This document shows positions 9,789 to 19,210 of a stretch of DNA of 64,000 nt, in pieces. Source of the DNA: Paracoccaceae bacterium. Lineage in GTDB: Bacteria > Pseudomonadota > Alphaproteobacteria > Rhodobacterales > Rhodobacteraceae. The notes under the pieces are model-generated. The model saw only the letters and a program-made list of their open reading frames with translations. It ran no database searches and had not been told where the DNA came from. Numbering within the stretch: the stretch's first letter is position 1; each line of letters opens with the position of its first letter. Location of the stretch: the NCBI GenBank assembly GCA_958296035.1, contig OY282431.1, positions 3,518,037 through 3,582,036 of the forward strand. Direction: 5' to 3'. Made by a program: the position numbers and the translations under genes.

Positions 9789-11305
9789 CAGGCAACCTTG
9801 AGATAGGTCCGGTGCTCGAACTCGGAGACCTGCTGCTGAAACTGGTCAAGCTCATACATCTTGCAGGTCGTGTACATGTCGATCAGGGAAGCCGAAAAGA
9901 TCTCTGCTACTGTCTCGCCCGCAGCAAAGTCGGCGATTGCCTTCTCCCAACTGTAGAAGACTGTCTGCTGCTTGCTGTCATACGCATATCCTTGCATCGC
10001 TGGTGGAGGCTGCAGCCGGCGCTCCATTCCCTTCATTGCACAACCCAGCATGGCTGCGAGCGCCAGGTAGGGATTGGCATCGGCTCCCGGCAACCGGAAC
10101 TCGATCCGGCGGGCGGCACAGGGGCCGCCGGGAATTCGTACCGCCGTAGTCCTGTTCTCAAGACCCCAACTGGCATGAATCGGCGCCAATGATCCCTTCC
10201 GTGGTCGCCGATAGGAATTGTAGTGCGGCATATAGGGGAGCAGTGTCTCCCGCAGCCCGTCGAGAATCCCGGCCACTGCATGGCGCATTAATGGCGAACC
10301 GGATGGACCGCCGTCGTCGAAGAGATTCCTGCCCAGGCTATCCTCAAGGCTAAAGTGCATATGCATGCTGCTTCCGGAGTGATGGCCATATGGCTTGGCC
10401 ATGAAGGTTGCCGCATAACCATGCCGGCGAGCGATGCCCTTTGCCAATCGCTTGAAGAAGACGGCATCATCGGCAGCCTTTAACGGGTCGTTGGTGTATT
10501 TCAGGTTGATCTCGAACTGGCCCGGGCCGTTCTCCGAAGTTGTTGCTTCGACCTCGATATTCTGCCGTTCGCAGACGACATAGATATCGGAAAACAGGGC
10601 TTCGAGTTCGTCAAGTTCGTCAATTGACAGGACCGCGTCCCTGTCGAGTGGAATTCCGGCATGTGGTGATACGATGGTTGCAGGATCTGGCCGGTTCGGC
10701 TGTACAAGATAGAATTCCATTTCGAAGGCAACGCAGGGGAACCACTTCCTGTCGTGGAAGCGTTGCACTATCGATGCCAGCTCCCGTCGAGGGTCGCCTT
10801 CAAATGGTGTTCGATCTTCATTGGCCATCCAGGCCGGCACAATGGCCGTTGGTTCAGGTGTCCAGTTTGCAGGCAACAGGTCCCGTCCAGTGGGCACACA
10901 CAAACTGTCACCATCGCCGCTATTCATGAGGTGCTCATTGAAAGCATGATCTTCGCCCCAGATGTCGCAGGCCAGCACAGATGCCGGCATGCGGGTCCCT
11001 TCGGCAAGCACCTTGTCGAGCATCCCTGGCGGAAACCGCTTTCCGCGAAGAATACCGTTGAGATCGCATACGGCCAATCGATAAGAGGAGATCTCCCGAC
11101 TGCCCGACTGGAGTTTCTGTTTCAGGATTTCCGCCCGTTCTGTCGACCCTTGCTGTAGTGTTCGCGCATTCGGCAAATTTCCTGCGACTGTCAATACCTT
11201 GCAGCGGAAGGCGGAAGTTGTCCTGATTGCAGAACCTGCGCTTTCCGGCCACCCTTGCGCTGGAACTGCCTTGTAGCCATATCCTTTTGTGACAACGAGC
11301 CTCAA
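9788..11305 (-). CDS. puuA: Glutamine synthetase family protein, gamma-glutamylputrescine synthetase-like
   Basis: Glutamine synthetase fold: the beta-grasp block DLNGILRGKR near residue 81, the metal-binding EMEFYLV, the NGPGQFEINL block, the HHSGSSMHMH nucleotide/metal loop, and ENRTTAVRIPG with the ammonia-site arginine. PuuA-type enzymes ligate glutamate to putrescine with ATP. The partner oxidase starts within its stop codon. There is no ATG before the first conserved block: the frame opens with TTG at 11305 preceded by GAGGGG, and other TTG codons at 11194 and 11176 would give an N-terminus closer to the family length (about 45 residues before DLNG). The first 37 residues look non-conserved, so the true start may be one of the later TTGs. 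Related alternatives are gamma-glutamylmethylamide synthetase or another GlnA-like ligase. Confidence 0.8.
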   Translation of the reverse strand: MRLVVTKGYGYKAVPAQGWPESAGSAIRTTSAFRCKVLTVAGNLPNARTLQQGSTERAEILKQKLQSGSREISSYRLAVCDLNGILRGKRFPPGMLDKVLAEGTRMPASVLACDIWGEDHAFNEHLMNSGDGDSLCVPTGRDLLPANWTPEPTAIVPAWMANEDRTPFEGDPRRELASIVQRFHDRKWFPCVAFEMEFYLVQPNRPDPATIVSPHAGIPLDRDAVLSIDELDELEALFSDIYVVCERQNIEVEATTSENGPGQFEINLKYTNDPLKAADDAVFFKRLAKGIARRHGYAATFMAKPYGHHSGSSMHMHFSLEDSLGRNLFDDGGPSGSPLMRHAVAGILDGLRETLLPYMPHYNSYRRPRKGSLAPIHASWGLENRTTAVRIPGGPCAARRIEFRLPGADANPYLALAAMLGCAMKGMERRLQPPPAMQGYAYDSKQQTVFYSWEKAIADFAAGETVAEIFSASLIDMYTTCKMYELDQFQQQVSEFEHRTYLKVA

Positions 11306-11861
11306 ATCCCCTCAACCAGACGAACCGCTTTAGTAACAGGTAATTCCTGCCTGTCACTATCCTGCTGGTCGGTACGGAGACAGGACGACGCAAGCACGTC
11401 GACTGGAAACTCTATTCCGGCATGATCGACGGCAAGATCAACCGGAAGTCCGGATTCCCTGTCATCGACTTGCCATCAGCCAATAGCGAATTCCCTTTCG
11501 CTGGTCATGGCGAAAATGAAATAACAGATGTCTATCCCAAAGTTAACAACAGGCACCATGTCGGCACGCGTGCGGAACACCGGCGTCTGTTTCCCCTACA
11601 GGCCTGAAAGAATCATCGACAACTTGCTGGCACCCGAAGCCTTGAATTCAGTCGAACCACGGGCCAAGGCTTCCAGGCCGGGCATCCCGAGATTTCTGAT
11701 CAGCGCAACCTTCGAAGACTGCGCCCGAAACACATAATACCCTGGCAGGCAGATGACGCGGCACAACTGCAGCCAACGCCGACCTGCTGCCAGACACTTT
11801 CCGGAAACCTTGGTTGAACGCCGGCAGTACTGTTTCCGCCAGCACAACAAGTGTTCCGGCA
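11306..11861. other. 556-bp stretch with no supportable gene
   Basis: Short frames on both strands (for example minus 11596-11862) do not look like a protein family I know and have uneven composition. The segment lies upstream of puuA and downstream of the SLOG-like gene, so it should hold the puuA promoter, but no clear -35/-10 pair stands out. It may contain eroded sequence. Confidence 0.5.
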
Positions 11862-12653
11862 CTATGTTGCTTTTTTCAACGTCTCTATTCCTGTTGAAAT
11901 CACACGAAGCGCACGCTCAATGTCGGTCGTGTCGAATAGCTCCTGCCTGACCCTTTCGCCAAGCCCGTTTTTCGCCTTCCAGTATTCCGAACTTCCATAC
12001 GCATCCGTTTCGCCAAAAGCCCGCGTCGCCCCACCGAAACCGCCGAGCAGGTACAGCGGCTTCTTGCAGCTCAATGCCAACCTTGCCTCTTCCATCACGC
12101 CGGGCTCAATACCCTTGTACCCGGTAACTTTTCCGCCCAGGCAGATTCGGCACCCTGGATTCAGCAGGGCGGTTATCCAGTGACGAAGGGATGTCAGCTC
12201 AGACGAAGCGCCATCTTCCCAGTGAGCCTCCGCAGGCAACTTGTCCGGTCCGGTGGTCAACTGGAGCAATCGCTCTTTACCCTCCACTGAAGAAATTACC
12301 TCGAGTACTCCTCCGCTGTCCCGCTCCGCATCAAGCGCCGCGCTGCTCAATGAGCGTCGTCCCGTCGGGACGACATTGAGCATTCGGGGCATCTCCCCGA
12401 CCTCCGTCTGCGCTGAACGAAGATGCTCGGCAGTGTGCTCGAAACCCCTTGCACCGGAAGCTACCTTGCTTGCGTAGTCCGCTACAGCACGCATCACTCC
12501 GTCTTCGCGCCAGTCGTGTCCGAATATAACCCGCATGTTTCGTGCAAGAAAATACTGGGCCATCCTGATCACGATTCGGTCTATCTGGCTGGAATCGTAC
12601 CCAACCCGCTTCGCATCCCTGCACGGAGAAACCGAAATACCCACCGACCACAT
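11862..12653 (-). CDS. SLOG-like (LOG/TRPM-related Rossmannoid) nucleotide-binding protein
   Basis: The product starts VGISVSPC at about residues 3-10, then has a helix and the block VIFGHDWREDG near 42-52, equivalent in position to the GGD-R signature of SLOG proteins. A late block reads CRICLGGKVTG, then a GVMEEA helix, and then YLLGGFGGATRAF, the glycine-rich loop expected at the ligand pocket. SLOG domains are predicted to bind or process nucleotide-derived ligands and often sit beside TIR or other effectors in bacterial conflict systems. I chose ATG 12653; the frame continues upstream to a TTG at 12701 without added conservation. No recognisable effector gene is attached, so a stand-alone sensor or a remnant of a two-gene system is possible. 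The family call is by motif recall and is tentative. Confidence 0.55.
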   Translation of the reverse strand: MWSVGISVSPCRDAKRVGYDSSQIDRIVIRMAQYFLARNMRVIFGHDWREDGVMRAVADYASKVASGARGFEHTAEHLRSAQTEVGEMPRMLNVVPTGRRSLSSAALDAERDSGGVLEVISSVEGKERLLQLTTGPDKLPAEAHWEDGASSELTSLRHWITALLNPGCRICLGGKVTGYKGIEPGVMEEARLALSCKKPLYLLGGFGGATRAFGETDAYGSSEYWKAKNGLGERVRQELFDTTDIERALRVISTGIETLKKAT

Positions 12654-12805
12654 GTCAGAAATCCTCCAGTTCGTCGAAAGTCTTCGATTGCATTCCTTCA
12701 ACCGGATTTCGGTTCCACCGCTTGTCTATGGGTGTCAGACCCGGATGCCCGAGTCCACAGAATCGCCAGGTGTATCACGTCAATCCGGGTGGAAGGTTGC
12801 GTCCA

Positions 12806-13012
12806 TCAACTTGACAGTATCTGACGCCACGGCATCTGTTGTATCGCGATTCCTGCGCTGGGTGATCCGCCCGTCCCCTCGCTACCTTCAAATGCCAACC
12901 GCAACGTGTCGACATACACATCCTCCTGACGGTCGCCTGGGTTATGGAACAATACGATTTGCAGGGGCATCAGCATCTCTCGCTCCTGCGACTTTCCGGA
13001 TTGGCTTCTCAC
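12806..13012 (-). CDS. Small hypothetical ORF upstream of the SLOG-like gene
   Basis: A 68-codon frame on the same strand, 150 bp upstream of the SLOG-like gene. From an internal methionine it reads MPLQIVLFHNPGDRQ, which looks like the first beta strand and turn of an alpha/beta protein, then it ends early at 12806. It could be a small protein, or the 5' remnant of a longer partner gene cut by a frameshift. I do not recognise it. The rest of 12654-13037 shows nothing else. Confidence 0.25.
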   Translation of the reverse strand: MRSQSGKSQEREMLMPLQIVLFHNPGDRQEDVYVDTLRLAFEGSEGTGGSPSAGIAIQQMPWRQILSS

Positions 13013-13037
13013 ATACGAACTTCAGGCTGTGACGTGT

Positions 13038-13844
13038 CTACTTGATGCCGGCCAGCATGAGGCCGTTTTCGACGATGACAACATCCTCCGGATTGTTGAC
13101 CTCCCAGATCATGCGGCCGTGTCGCCTTACGATCTGGCACTGTATGCTGGTTCCGCTTTCCATGAAACGCAATTGCTCCAGCCCCTCATGCGTTTCCAGC
13201 ATTCCCGGTTCGGTGCGACAGTAACGCTCCAGTGCGTCCACGGTATAGGCATACACACCGGCGTGATAGAATACCGGCGTTTTCTCGTCCTCACCGAAGG
13301 TGGAACTGCACCATGGAATGACCTCCTTGGAAAAGTAAAGGGCCTGTCCCCGTCTGTCCATTACCACCGTGGTACCACCAACCAGACCCTGTTTCCGGTC
13401 CTTTCGCAAGCTCTGCAGCGTCTTGCCATCACACCGGATGGCCGGAGTCGCAACCGCGGCACCGGAAGTTACCGCCTGCACCAGAGCCTCGACAAACCAG
13501 GGCGGGGTCAGGGGCGCGTCGCCTTGTACGTTGACCACCACGCCCTGGCTGAACCCGAGTTCCCCGCATGCCTCGCCGCAACGCTCGGTGCCGTTGCGGC
13601 AGGCCGACGAAGTCATGACTGCCTCGCCGCCAAAAGATTCCACTTCACGGAAGATGCGCCGATCATCGGTGGCAATGACGACGCGATCAACGCCCCTGAC
13701 CAGCATGGCTGCCTCCCATACCCGATGCACCAGCGACTTGACCCGGCCTGTGGCACCGCGCAGAGAAACCAGCGGTTTGCCAGGAAACCGTGTCGATGCG
13801 TAGCGGGCGGGAATGGTCAGAAGTACAGATATGTCCGTGTTCAC
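13038..13844 (-). CDS. kdsB: 3-deoxy-manno-octulosonate cytidylyltransferase
   Basis: CMP-Kdo synthetase, which activates Kdo with CTP for lipopolysaccharide inner core assembly in the cytoplasm. The N-terminal strand and nucleotide loop IPARYASTRFPGKPL is at the expected place, followed by ATDDRRI, the NVQGDAP motif that binds the metal and CTP, and HAGVYAYTV near the C-terminus. The open frame extends upstream to 13991 inside the preceding gene, but homology begins only after the GTG at 13844, 14 bases past the upstream stop, so that start is chosen; it yields 268 residues, close to the family's usual 250. It is the last gene of an alkB-cysQ-kdsB run. Its presence indicates a Gram-negative cell with Kdo-containing LPS. 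Confidence 0.88.
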   Translation of the reverse strand: MNTDISVLLTIPARYASTRFPGKPLVSLRGATGRVKSLVHRVWEAAMLVRGVDRVVIATDDRRIFREVESFGGEAVMTSSACRNGTERCGEACGELGFSQGVVVNVQGDAPLTPPWFVEALVQAVTSGAAVATPAIRCDGKTLQSLRKDRKQGLVGGTTVVMDRRGQALYFSKEVIPWCSSTFGEDEKTPVFYHAGVYAYTVDALERYCRTEPGMLETHEGLEQLRFMESGTSIQCQIVRRHGRMIWEVNNPEDVVIVENGLMLAGIK

Positions 13845-13858
13845 CTTTACCAGGGAAT

Positions 13859-14704
13859 TCAGGCTGCGATGGCCACGAATGGAGGTACTTCGCACGCCCG
13901 GTGACCGTAACGCAGGGGTCGCATGCTGTCCATGTACAGGACGTCGCCGCCGCCGGCCCGCAGGAGGGCATGGCCGGCTGCTATGTCCCATTCGGAAATG
14001 CCGCTGAATCTCGGGTAGATGTCAGCCTCGCCAGCCGCCAGCATGCCGAATTTCAGGGACGAGGAGCAGTAGGTGATCTCGGTCACACCGTAGTATCTGA
14101 CCAGTTCCTGCATATCTTCATGGTCCTGATGCGATTTTGACGCGACAAGTCGCAGATTTCGAGAAGACCGTCCCTTTTCGCGGCAGACTCTTGTGGTTGA
14201 AACAATCCGGCCGCTTTCATCGACCCGGCTGACCAGAACGCCATGCTTTTCACAACCCTGGAACAGGCGCCCCAGGGCTGGTGCATAGATGACTCCGAAA
14301 ACCGGTTTGCGGTTGTCTATACAGGCTATGTTGATGGTGAACTCGGGTTGTCCGCCAACAAACTGCCTGGTGCCGTCAATCGGGTCGACGAGAAAGTATT
14401 GCGTGCCCTTCGATTGATGACTTTCCTGAACTTCCTCGCTGACGATCCCGATATCGGGAAATTCTTCCTGCAGGCCAGAGCGAATCATGTTGTCGGCCAC
14501 AAGATCTGCTTCGGTTACCGGTGAGCCGTCGTCCTTGATTGTGGGAGCGGTATCGCCGGACCTGAATGCCTTCAGGACACGTCTGCCGGCAAGCAACGCC
14601 AACTCGACGCACATACATGAAATGCGTTCCAGGTCCAGCGTATCCGAACCGACGCTGGTCGACTCCGGACTTTCCGATGACGTCTTGCCGACCGATACGG
14701 GCAT
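13859..14704 (-). CDS. cysQ: 3'(2'),5'-bisphosphate nucleotidase / inositol monophosphatase family
   Basis: Lithium-sensitive phosphatase family: SEEV at residues 89-92, the metal-binding DPIDGT at 107-112, and the C-terminal EWDIAAGHALLRAGGG. CysQ removes 3'-phosphoadenosine 5'-phosphate, the by-product of sulfate assimilation and sulfotransferases. I chose ATG 14704 because GAGGGA precedes it and the family has a short N-terminus; the frame could also start at TTG 14755, which overlaps the alkB stop. It lies between alkB and kdsB with tight spacing, so the three are probably co-transcribed. Substrate choice within the family (PAP against inositol phosphates) is inferred from the best fit of the motifs. 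Confidence 0.85.
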   Translation of the reverse strand: MPVSVGKTSSESPESTSVGSDTLDLERISCMCVELALLAGRRVLKAFRSGDTAPTIKDDGSPVTEADLVADNMIRSGLQEEFPDIGIVSEEVQESHQSKGTQYFLVDPIDGTRQFVGGQPEFTINIACIDNRKPVFGVIYAPALGRLFQGCEKHGVLVSRVDESGRIVSTTRVCREKGRSSRNLRLVASKSHQDHEDMQELVRYYGVTEITYCSSSLKFGMLAAGEADIYPRFSGISEWDIAAGHALLRAGGGDVLYMDSMRPLRYGHRACEVPPFVAIAA

Positions 14705-14751
14705 CGTCCCTCGAGGTAGCCTTGTGCCGACCGGCGGTGGTGTGTTTCCCG

Positions 14752-15429
14752 TCAATAGACAACGCGCAGAGTCAGATTGATGCGGCCGCCACCATTCAGA
14801 AGTGACGAGGTGCCGGCTTTGACACGGTCAATTCCATGATAGATCAGACGCGCCTCGTCATCAAGTACGGCAACGTCACCGGACTCCAGCCATATCGATT
14901 GCGTCGGCCCTCCACGGTATGTGTTGCCAATCCGAAAGCGAGCGGAATCACCCAGGGAAACCGATACGACAGGCCAGGCGGTATCGGCCTCATCCCTGTC
15001 CTGATGCATTCCTAGTCGAGCCCTGCCACCATAGAAATTAACGAGACAGCAGTCGGGCATCCTGTCTAGCCCGGTCAATTGTGCCCACACCGCCAGCACC
15101 GATGGCGGAATCGGTGGCCAATCCTGGCCCGAGGGATGGCGGGGTATGTATCTGTAACCACGGTGGTCGGAAAACCAGCCACAGCAACCTGCTGATGTCA
15201 TGCGTACAGACATCTTGCGGCCGCCCGGTGTGCGAGGCGTGAATAGCGGTGCTTGCGCCACCACGGTGCCGATTTCCCTGGCCATCTGTTGCTGCGCCTT
15301 CAGGTCCAGCAAGGTTCGATAGATCCGGACTCCCCGCACTGTAAGGTCGGATGGGTGGTCTGCCAATTCTTGAACCCCTCTAGTGCCCTTCCTATATCTT
15401 CTTCGTAGCCCGACAGGCTGTGCCGCCAT
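14752..15429 (-). CDS. alkB: AlkB-type alpha-ketoglutarate-dependent dioxygenase (DNA/RNA demethylase)
   Basis: The 225-residue product has the full iron and 2-oxoglutarate signature: H142-x-D144 in GMHQDRDE, H198 in IYHGIDRV, and the RxNxTxR motif at 216-222 (RINLTLR). AlkB repairs 1-methyladenine and 3-methylcytosine by oxidative demethylation. The strand preceding the HxD motif (LVNFYGG) is the usual substrate-facing element. The start ATG is 15429. It is transcribed divergently from dnaK, and its first codons overlap the region that would hold the dnaK heat-shock promoter and leader. Its stop meets the start region of cysQ. Confidence 0.9.
   Translation of the reverse strand: MAAQPVGLRRRYRKGTRGVQELADHPSDLTVRGVRIYRTLLDLKAQQQMAREIGTVVAQAPLFTPRTPGGRKMSVRMTSAGCCGWFSDHRGYRYIPRHPSGQDWPPIPPSVLAVWAQLTGLDRMPDCCLVNFYGGRARLGMHQDRDEADTAWPVVSVSLGDSARFRIGNTYRGGPTQSIWLESGDVAVLDDEARLIYHGIDRVKAGTSSLLNGGGRINLTLRVVY
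15369..15397 (+). promoter_or_regulatory. RpoH (sigma-32) type heat-shock promoter for dnaK
   Basis: CTTG at 15369-15372 and CCTATAT at 15391-15397 are separated by 18 bases. This matches the alphaproteobacterial RpoH consensus CTTG-N17/18-CYTATNT. The predicted leader to the dnaK ATG is about 100 bases. The site lies inside the 5' part of the divergent alkB frame. Confidence 0.6.
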
Positions 15430-15503
15430 TACCCGTGGTCGTGGCTAAGCACTCACTCCGGTTTCAAACTAATGGAATTACCCGCACTGAAGGACATTAT
15501 AGT

Positions 15504-17453
15504 ATGGCAAAGGTAATCGGTATTGACCTTGGCACTACGAACTCATGCGTAGCCATCATGGAAGGCGCCGAGTCCAGGGTTGTTGAAAACGCCGAGGGCA
15601 CGCGGACAACCCCCTCGGTGGTAGCCTATACCGACAAGGAAACACTTGTTGGACAGGCCGCAAAGCGCCAGGCTGTAACCAACGCCCAGAACACCGTTTT
15701 TGCGGTGAAACGCCTTGTCGGACGCCGCTACGATGATGCATATCTCGCCAAGAACAAGCAAACCCTGCCCTACACGATCGTAGCCAGCAACGATGGCGAT
15801 GCCTGGGTACGTATCAAGGGCAAGAACTACTCTCCCGAGCAGATATCGGCGCTGATTCTCAAGAAAATGAAGGAAACCGCCGAGCTGTACCTCAATGAAA
15901 AGGTCTCCAAGGCGGTCATCACCGTGCCGGCCTATTTCAATGATGCCCAGCGCCAGGCCACAAAGGATGCCGGCAAGATAGCCGGGCTGGAGGTTCTGCG
16001 CATCATCAATGAACCCACAGCCGCCGCCGTAGCCTACGGACTGGACAAGAAAGAAACGCGCACTGTTGCCGTCTACGATCTCGGAGGCGGAACATTCGAT
16101 ATCACAATCATCGAGCTTGATGATGGTTTGTTTGAGGTAAAAGCCACCAATGGTGATACTTTCCTGGGTGGCGAAGACTTCGACATGGCCATTGTCAATC
16201 ACCTCGCCAAAGAGTTCAAAAACGAAAATCACATCGATCTCAGGAAAGACAAGCTGGCCTTGCAGCGTCTCAAGGAGGCAGCAGAAAAAGCCAAGGTGGA
16301 GCTGTCGTCGAGTATCGAAACCGAAATCAATCAGCCCTTCATTTCGATCGACATGAACTCCAAACTGCCACTGCACCTGGTAACCAAATTGACCAGGGCG
16401 AAGTTGGAAGCGCTTGTGTCACCACTGATCGAACGAACTCTCAAGCCTTGCGAGGCGGCACTCCGGGATGCCGGCATGGACAGGAACGGCGTTGACGAGA
16501 TCGTTCTTGCCGGCGGAATGACGCGCATGCCAAAGGTTATCGAGGCGGTCGCTGGCTTCTTCGGCAAGCAGCCAGGCAGAGGTGTCAATCCGGACGAGGT
16601 TGTGGCCATGGGTGCCGCCATCCAGGCCGGGGTACTCAGCGGCGAGGTCAAGGATGTCGTGCTGCTCGACGTGACACCGCTGTCGCTGGGCATCGAGACG
16701 CTTGGCGGTGTCTTTACGACACTGATTGAGCGCAACACGACCATACCTGCCAAGAAATCGCAGGTCTTTTCGACCGCCGAGGACAACCAGCCAGCGGTGA
16801 CTATTCGTGTGTTCCAGGGCGAACGAAAAATGGCTGCTTACAACAAGTTGCTTGGCCAGTTCGAACTCCAGGAAATCCTGCCGGCGCCACGCGGCGTTCC
16901 GCAGATCGAGGTCACATTCGATATCGATGCCAACGGCATCACCTCGGTGACCGCAATGGACAAGGTCACCAGCAAGCAGACCTCGATAACAATTCAATCC
17001 TCGGGCGGCCTGTCGTCGGAGGATATCGATCGCATGGTTGCCGAAGCCGAGAAAAACGCCCAGGCCGACGAAGAGCGCAAGGAACTGGTGGAAGCCCGCA
17101 ACAGCGCCGATGCCCTGTTGCACACGACCCGCAATTCGCTGGCGGAACACCGCGAGCAACTCGACGAGTCCACGATTGAGGCCATTGAACTGGCTGCCTC
17201 CGCTCTGGAGGAGAGCATCAAGGGCGACGACGCGACAGCAATCCGTTCCGGTATCAAGAATCTCAGTGACGCTGCCATGCGCCTGGGACAGGCCATTTAT
17301 GAAAGTCAGCAGAAAGCAGAAGCCGAGAATACTTCGTCATCGTCGCAGAAGCCGGAGGAAAACAATGACGGGAGCGAGGTGGTGGATGCCGAGTTTCAGG
17401 ATGTCGATCCCGGTGTCCGCGGTTCAGATGACCAAAGGCATGAGCCCAGGTGA
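15504..17453 (+). CDS. dnaK: Chaperone DnaK (Hsp70)
   Basis: A 649-residue Hsp70. The start ATG 15504 gives the canonical [17 protein letters not shown] phosphate loop; the frame extends further upstream without homology. Nucleotide-binding domain signatures include [29 protein letters not shown] and [11 protein letters not shown], followed by the linker [13 protein letters not shown], the beta-sandwich substrate domain, the helical lid, and a C-terminal tail rich in Ser, Glu and Asp ending with an [11 protein letters not shown] motif typical of proteobacterial DnaK. DnaK works with DnaJ (next gene) and GrpE (at 32 kb here, with hrcA) in folding and in control of sigma-32. The candidate RpoH promoter lies 107 bases upstream. 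Confidence 0.98.
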   Translation: MAKVIGIDLGTTNSCVAIMEGAESRVVENAEGTRTTPSVVAYTDKETLVGQAAKRQAVTNAQNTVFAVKRLVGRRYDDAYLAKNKQTLPYTIVASNDGDAWVRIKGKNYSPEQISALILKKMKETAELYLNEKVSKAVITVPAYFNDAQRQATKDAGKIAGLEVLRIINEPTAAAVAYGLDKKETRTVAVYDLGGGTFDITIIELDDGLFEVKATNGDTFLGGEDFDMAIVNHLAKEFKNENHIDLRKDKLALQRLKEAAEKAKVELSSSIETEINQPFISIDMNSKLPLHLVTKLTRAKLEALVSPLIERTLKPCEAALRDAGMDRNGVDEIVLAGGMTRMPKVIEAVAGFFGKQPGRGVNPDEVVAMGAAIQAGVLSGEVKDVVLLDVTPLSLGIETLGGVFTTLIERNTTIPAKKSQVFSTAEDNQPAVTIRVFQGERKMAAYNKLLGQFELQEILPAPRGVPQIEVTFDIDANGITSVTAMDKVTSKQTSITIQSSGGLSSEDIDRMVAEAEKNAQADEERKELVEARNSADALLHTTRNSLAEHREQLDESTIEAIELAASALEESIKGDDATAIRSGIKNLSDAAMRLGQAIYESQQKAEAENTSSSSQKPEENNDGSEVVDAEFQDVDPGVRGSDDQRHEPR

Positions 17454-17516
17454 CAATTGGCACCGGGTTGCCGCCTGAGGCGGTGACCCCTTCCCGGCGG
17501 CTTGAAGGACCCACTC

Positions 17517-18644
17517 ATGTCCAAGCGTGACTTCTACGATGTGCTTGGTGTCCCTCGTGGCGCTTCCACGGAACAGATCAAGCAAGCCTACAAGGCCAAG
17601 GCCCGCATACTGCATCCCGACAGGGCGACTGATAATCCTGACGCCGAAGCGCAATTCAAGGAGGTCAACGAAGCTTATACCACCCTGAATGATCCGCAGA
17701 AGAAGCAACTGTATGACCAGTTCGGACATGAAGCGCTCAATGCCGGGGACGGAGGACAGGGGTTTTCGGCTGCCGCCTCCGGTTTCGGCCAGTTCTCGGA
17801 CGTGTTCGAGTCGTTTTTTTCCGACATCATGGATCGGGGCCAGAAAACGAGTCGGGGCGGGGACCTGCGCTACAATATCCGGATTTCCCTGGAGGAAGCA
17901 TTTTCCGGCGTGAAAAGGTCTATCGAGATTGCCGCCGGGTCACATTGCACTGATTGCAGTGGCCGGGGAACAGCCGGCGGCACCTCGCCCGCCACCTGTT
18001 CTGCTTGTGGCGGTTCCGGCAGGGTCCGGCAGCATCGCGGCCTTTTCCTCTATGAAACAACCTGCTCTGCTTGCGGAGGCAATGGCACCAAAATAGTCAA
18101 CCCCTGCCAGACCTGTTCAGGCTCGGGAAGAGTCGTGAAGAAACAGAGAATCGCCGTTGAGGTTCCGCGTGGTATAGAAACCAAGAGCCGCATTCGCATT
18201 CCTGGCCGCGGAGAGGCAGGAATGCGCACCGGCATGCATGGTGACCTGTTTGTATTTGTGACCGTCGAAGATCATCCTGTATTTCATCGTGACGGCCGTG
18301 ATCTCTTTTGCCGTGTACCGGTTTCCATGGTCACCGCAGCACTCGGTGGTCATGTCGAGATTCCGACCATCGAAGGCGGCCGCAGCAAGGTAAAGATTCA
18401 CGCCGGCAGTCAAAGTGGTACCCGAATGCGCCTGGCGAGAAAAGGCATGCCTGCTTTGCGCAGTGCCGGCCAGCGCGGCAATCTCTACGTCGACCTACTC
18501 GTGGAAACGCCGGTCGAACTGACCGCCCGGCAAGTGGAGCTTCTTCAGGAATTCGAGCAGGCGGGCGTGCAGGCCAACAATCCCCGTTCAAGGGGCTTTA
18601 CCGATAAATTGAAAGGGTTTTGGGGACACTCCCACAAAACGTAA
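17517..18644 (+). CDS. dnaJ: Chaperone DnaJ (Hsp40)
   Basis: A 375-residue class I J-protein, 63 bp after dnaK. The J domain at residues 1-70 contains HPD (ARILHPDRA). A Gly/Phe-rich region follows, then four zinc-binding CxxCxGxG repeats (CTDCSGRG, CSACGGSG, CSACGGNG, CQTCSGSG) and two C-terminal beta domains. The start MSKRDFY at 17517 is chosen over a frame extension of five codons. A CCGCCTGAGGCGG stem at 17471-17483 in the dnaK-dnaJ gap has no T-run, so it could act as a processing or stability element rather than a terminator. Confidence 0.97.
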   Translation: MSKRDFYDVLGVPRGASTEQIKQAYKAKARILHPDRATDNPDAEAQFKEVNEAYTTLNDPQKKQLYDQFGHEALNAGDGGQGFSAAASGFGQFSDVFESFFSDIMDRGQKTSRGGDLRYNIRISLEEAFSGVKRSIEIAAGSHCTDCSGRGTAGGTSPATCSACGGSGRVRQHRGLFLYETTCSACGGNGTKIVNPCQTCSGSGRVVKKQRIAVEVPRGIETKSRIRIPGRGEAGMRTGMHGDLFVFVTVEDHPVFHRDGRDLFCRVPVSMVTAALGGHVEIPTIEGGRSKVKIHAGSQSGTRMRLARKGMPALRSAGQRGNLYVDLLVETPVELTARQVELLQEFEQAGVQANNPRSRGFTDKLKGFWGHSHKT

Positions 18645-18703
18645 TAAACCCTGGCATGCGTTTCCGCTCAGCGGGCCGGTTTCAGGCTATACAGGAAAGA
18701 TTT

Positions 18704-19210
18704 GTGCATACCCCGACAGACAGCAGAATAGTTGAGTGCCTTGCAGACAATGACATCGGATTTGTCACGTCGCTTCCCTGCAAGCAACTCGCCGGCGTGA
18801 TAGAGCTGGCTGACCAGTCTCCTGACATGGTTCATGTTCCCTGTAACAGGGAAGACGAGGGGATGGGTATGTGTACAGGTGCATATCTTGGCGGTACAAG
18901 ATCTGCCATTCTCATGCAAAACACTGCTCTCGGCGTCGTTGTGAATTCACTCGCCACCCTGATCCAGTTTTATCGTGTCCCGCTCCCGATGATTATCAGT
19001 TATCGCGGCGAAGTCGGAGAGCCTGTGGCCTGCCAGGTCGAGATGGCAATTCACACCCGACCGCTTCTCAGGATGCTGCATATTCCCGCCTATGTGTTTT
19101 CAGACCCCAGCGAGGTGGACCTTCTCGGTGGCATCCTGAATCACTGTTTCATGTGCCGCAAACCGGTCGCCGTCCTGGCCCAGGCCTCTTTCTGGAGCAA
19201 AGCACAATGA
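18704..19210 (+). CDS. comD: Sulfopyruvate decarboxylase, alpha subunit
   Basis: This is the N-terminal (Pyr) half of a thiamine diphosphate enzyme. LPCKQLAG, then NREDEGMGMCTGAYLGG with the glutamate that activates the cofactor, then MQNTALGVVVNSLATL and YRGEVGE match ComD subunits. The reaction is sulfopyruvate to sulfoacetaldehyde plus CO2. I chose GTG 18704, which has AGGAAAGA seven bases upstream and gives 168 residues as in the family; the open frame reaches back into dnaJ. Its stop overlaps the comE start (ATGA at 19207-19210). In bacteria this pair serves organosulfonate breakdown (for example sulfolactate or dihydroxypropanesulfonate). Phosphonopyruvate decarboxylase is a close relative, but that enzyme is normally one chain. 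Confidence 0.82.
   Translation: MHTPTDSRIVECLADNDIGFVTSLPCKQLAGVIELADQSPDMVHVPCNREDEGMGMCTGAYLGGTRSAILMQNTALGVVVNSLATLIQFYRVPLPMIISYRGEVGEPVACQVEMAIHTRPLLRMLHIPAYVFSDPSEVDLLGGILNHCFMCRKPVAVLAQASFWSKAQ

Noticed and set aside
15543-17159. Long minus-strand frames across dnaK (277 and 246 codons)
   Set aside because: They are shadows of dnaK, whose identity is certain.
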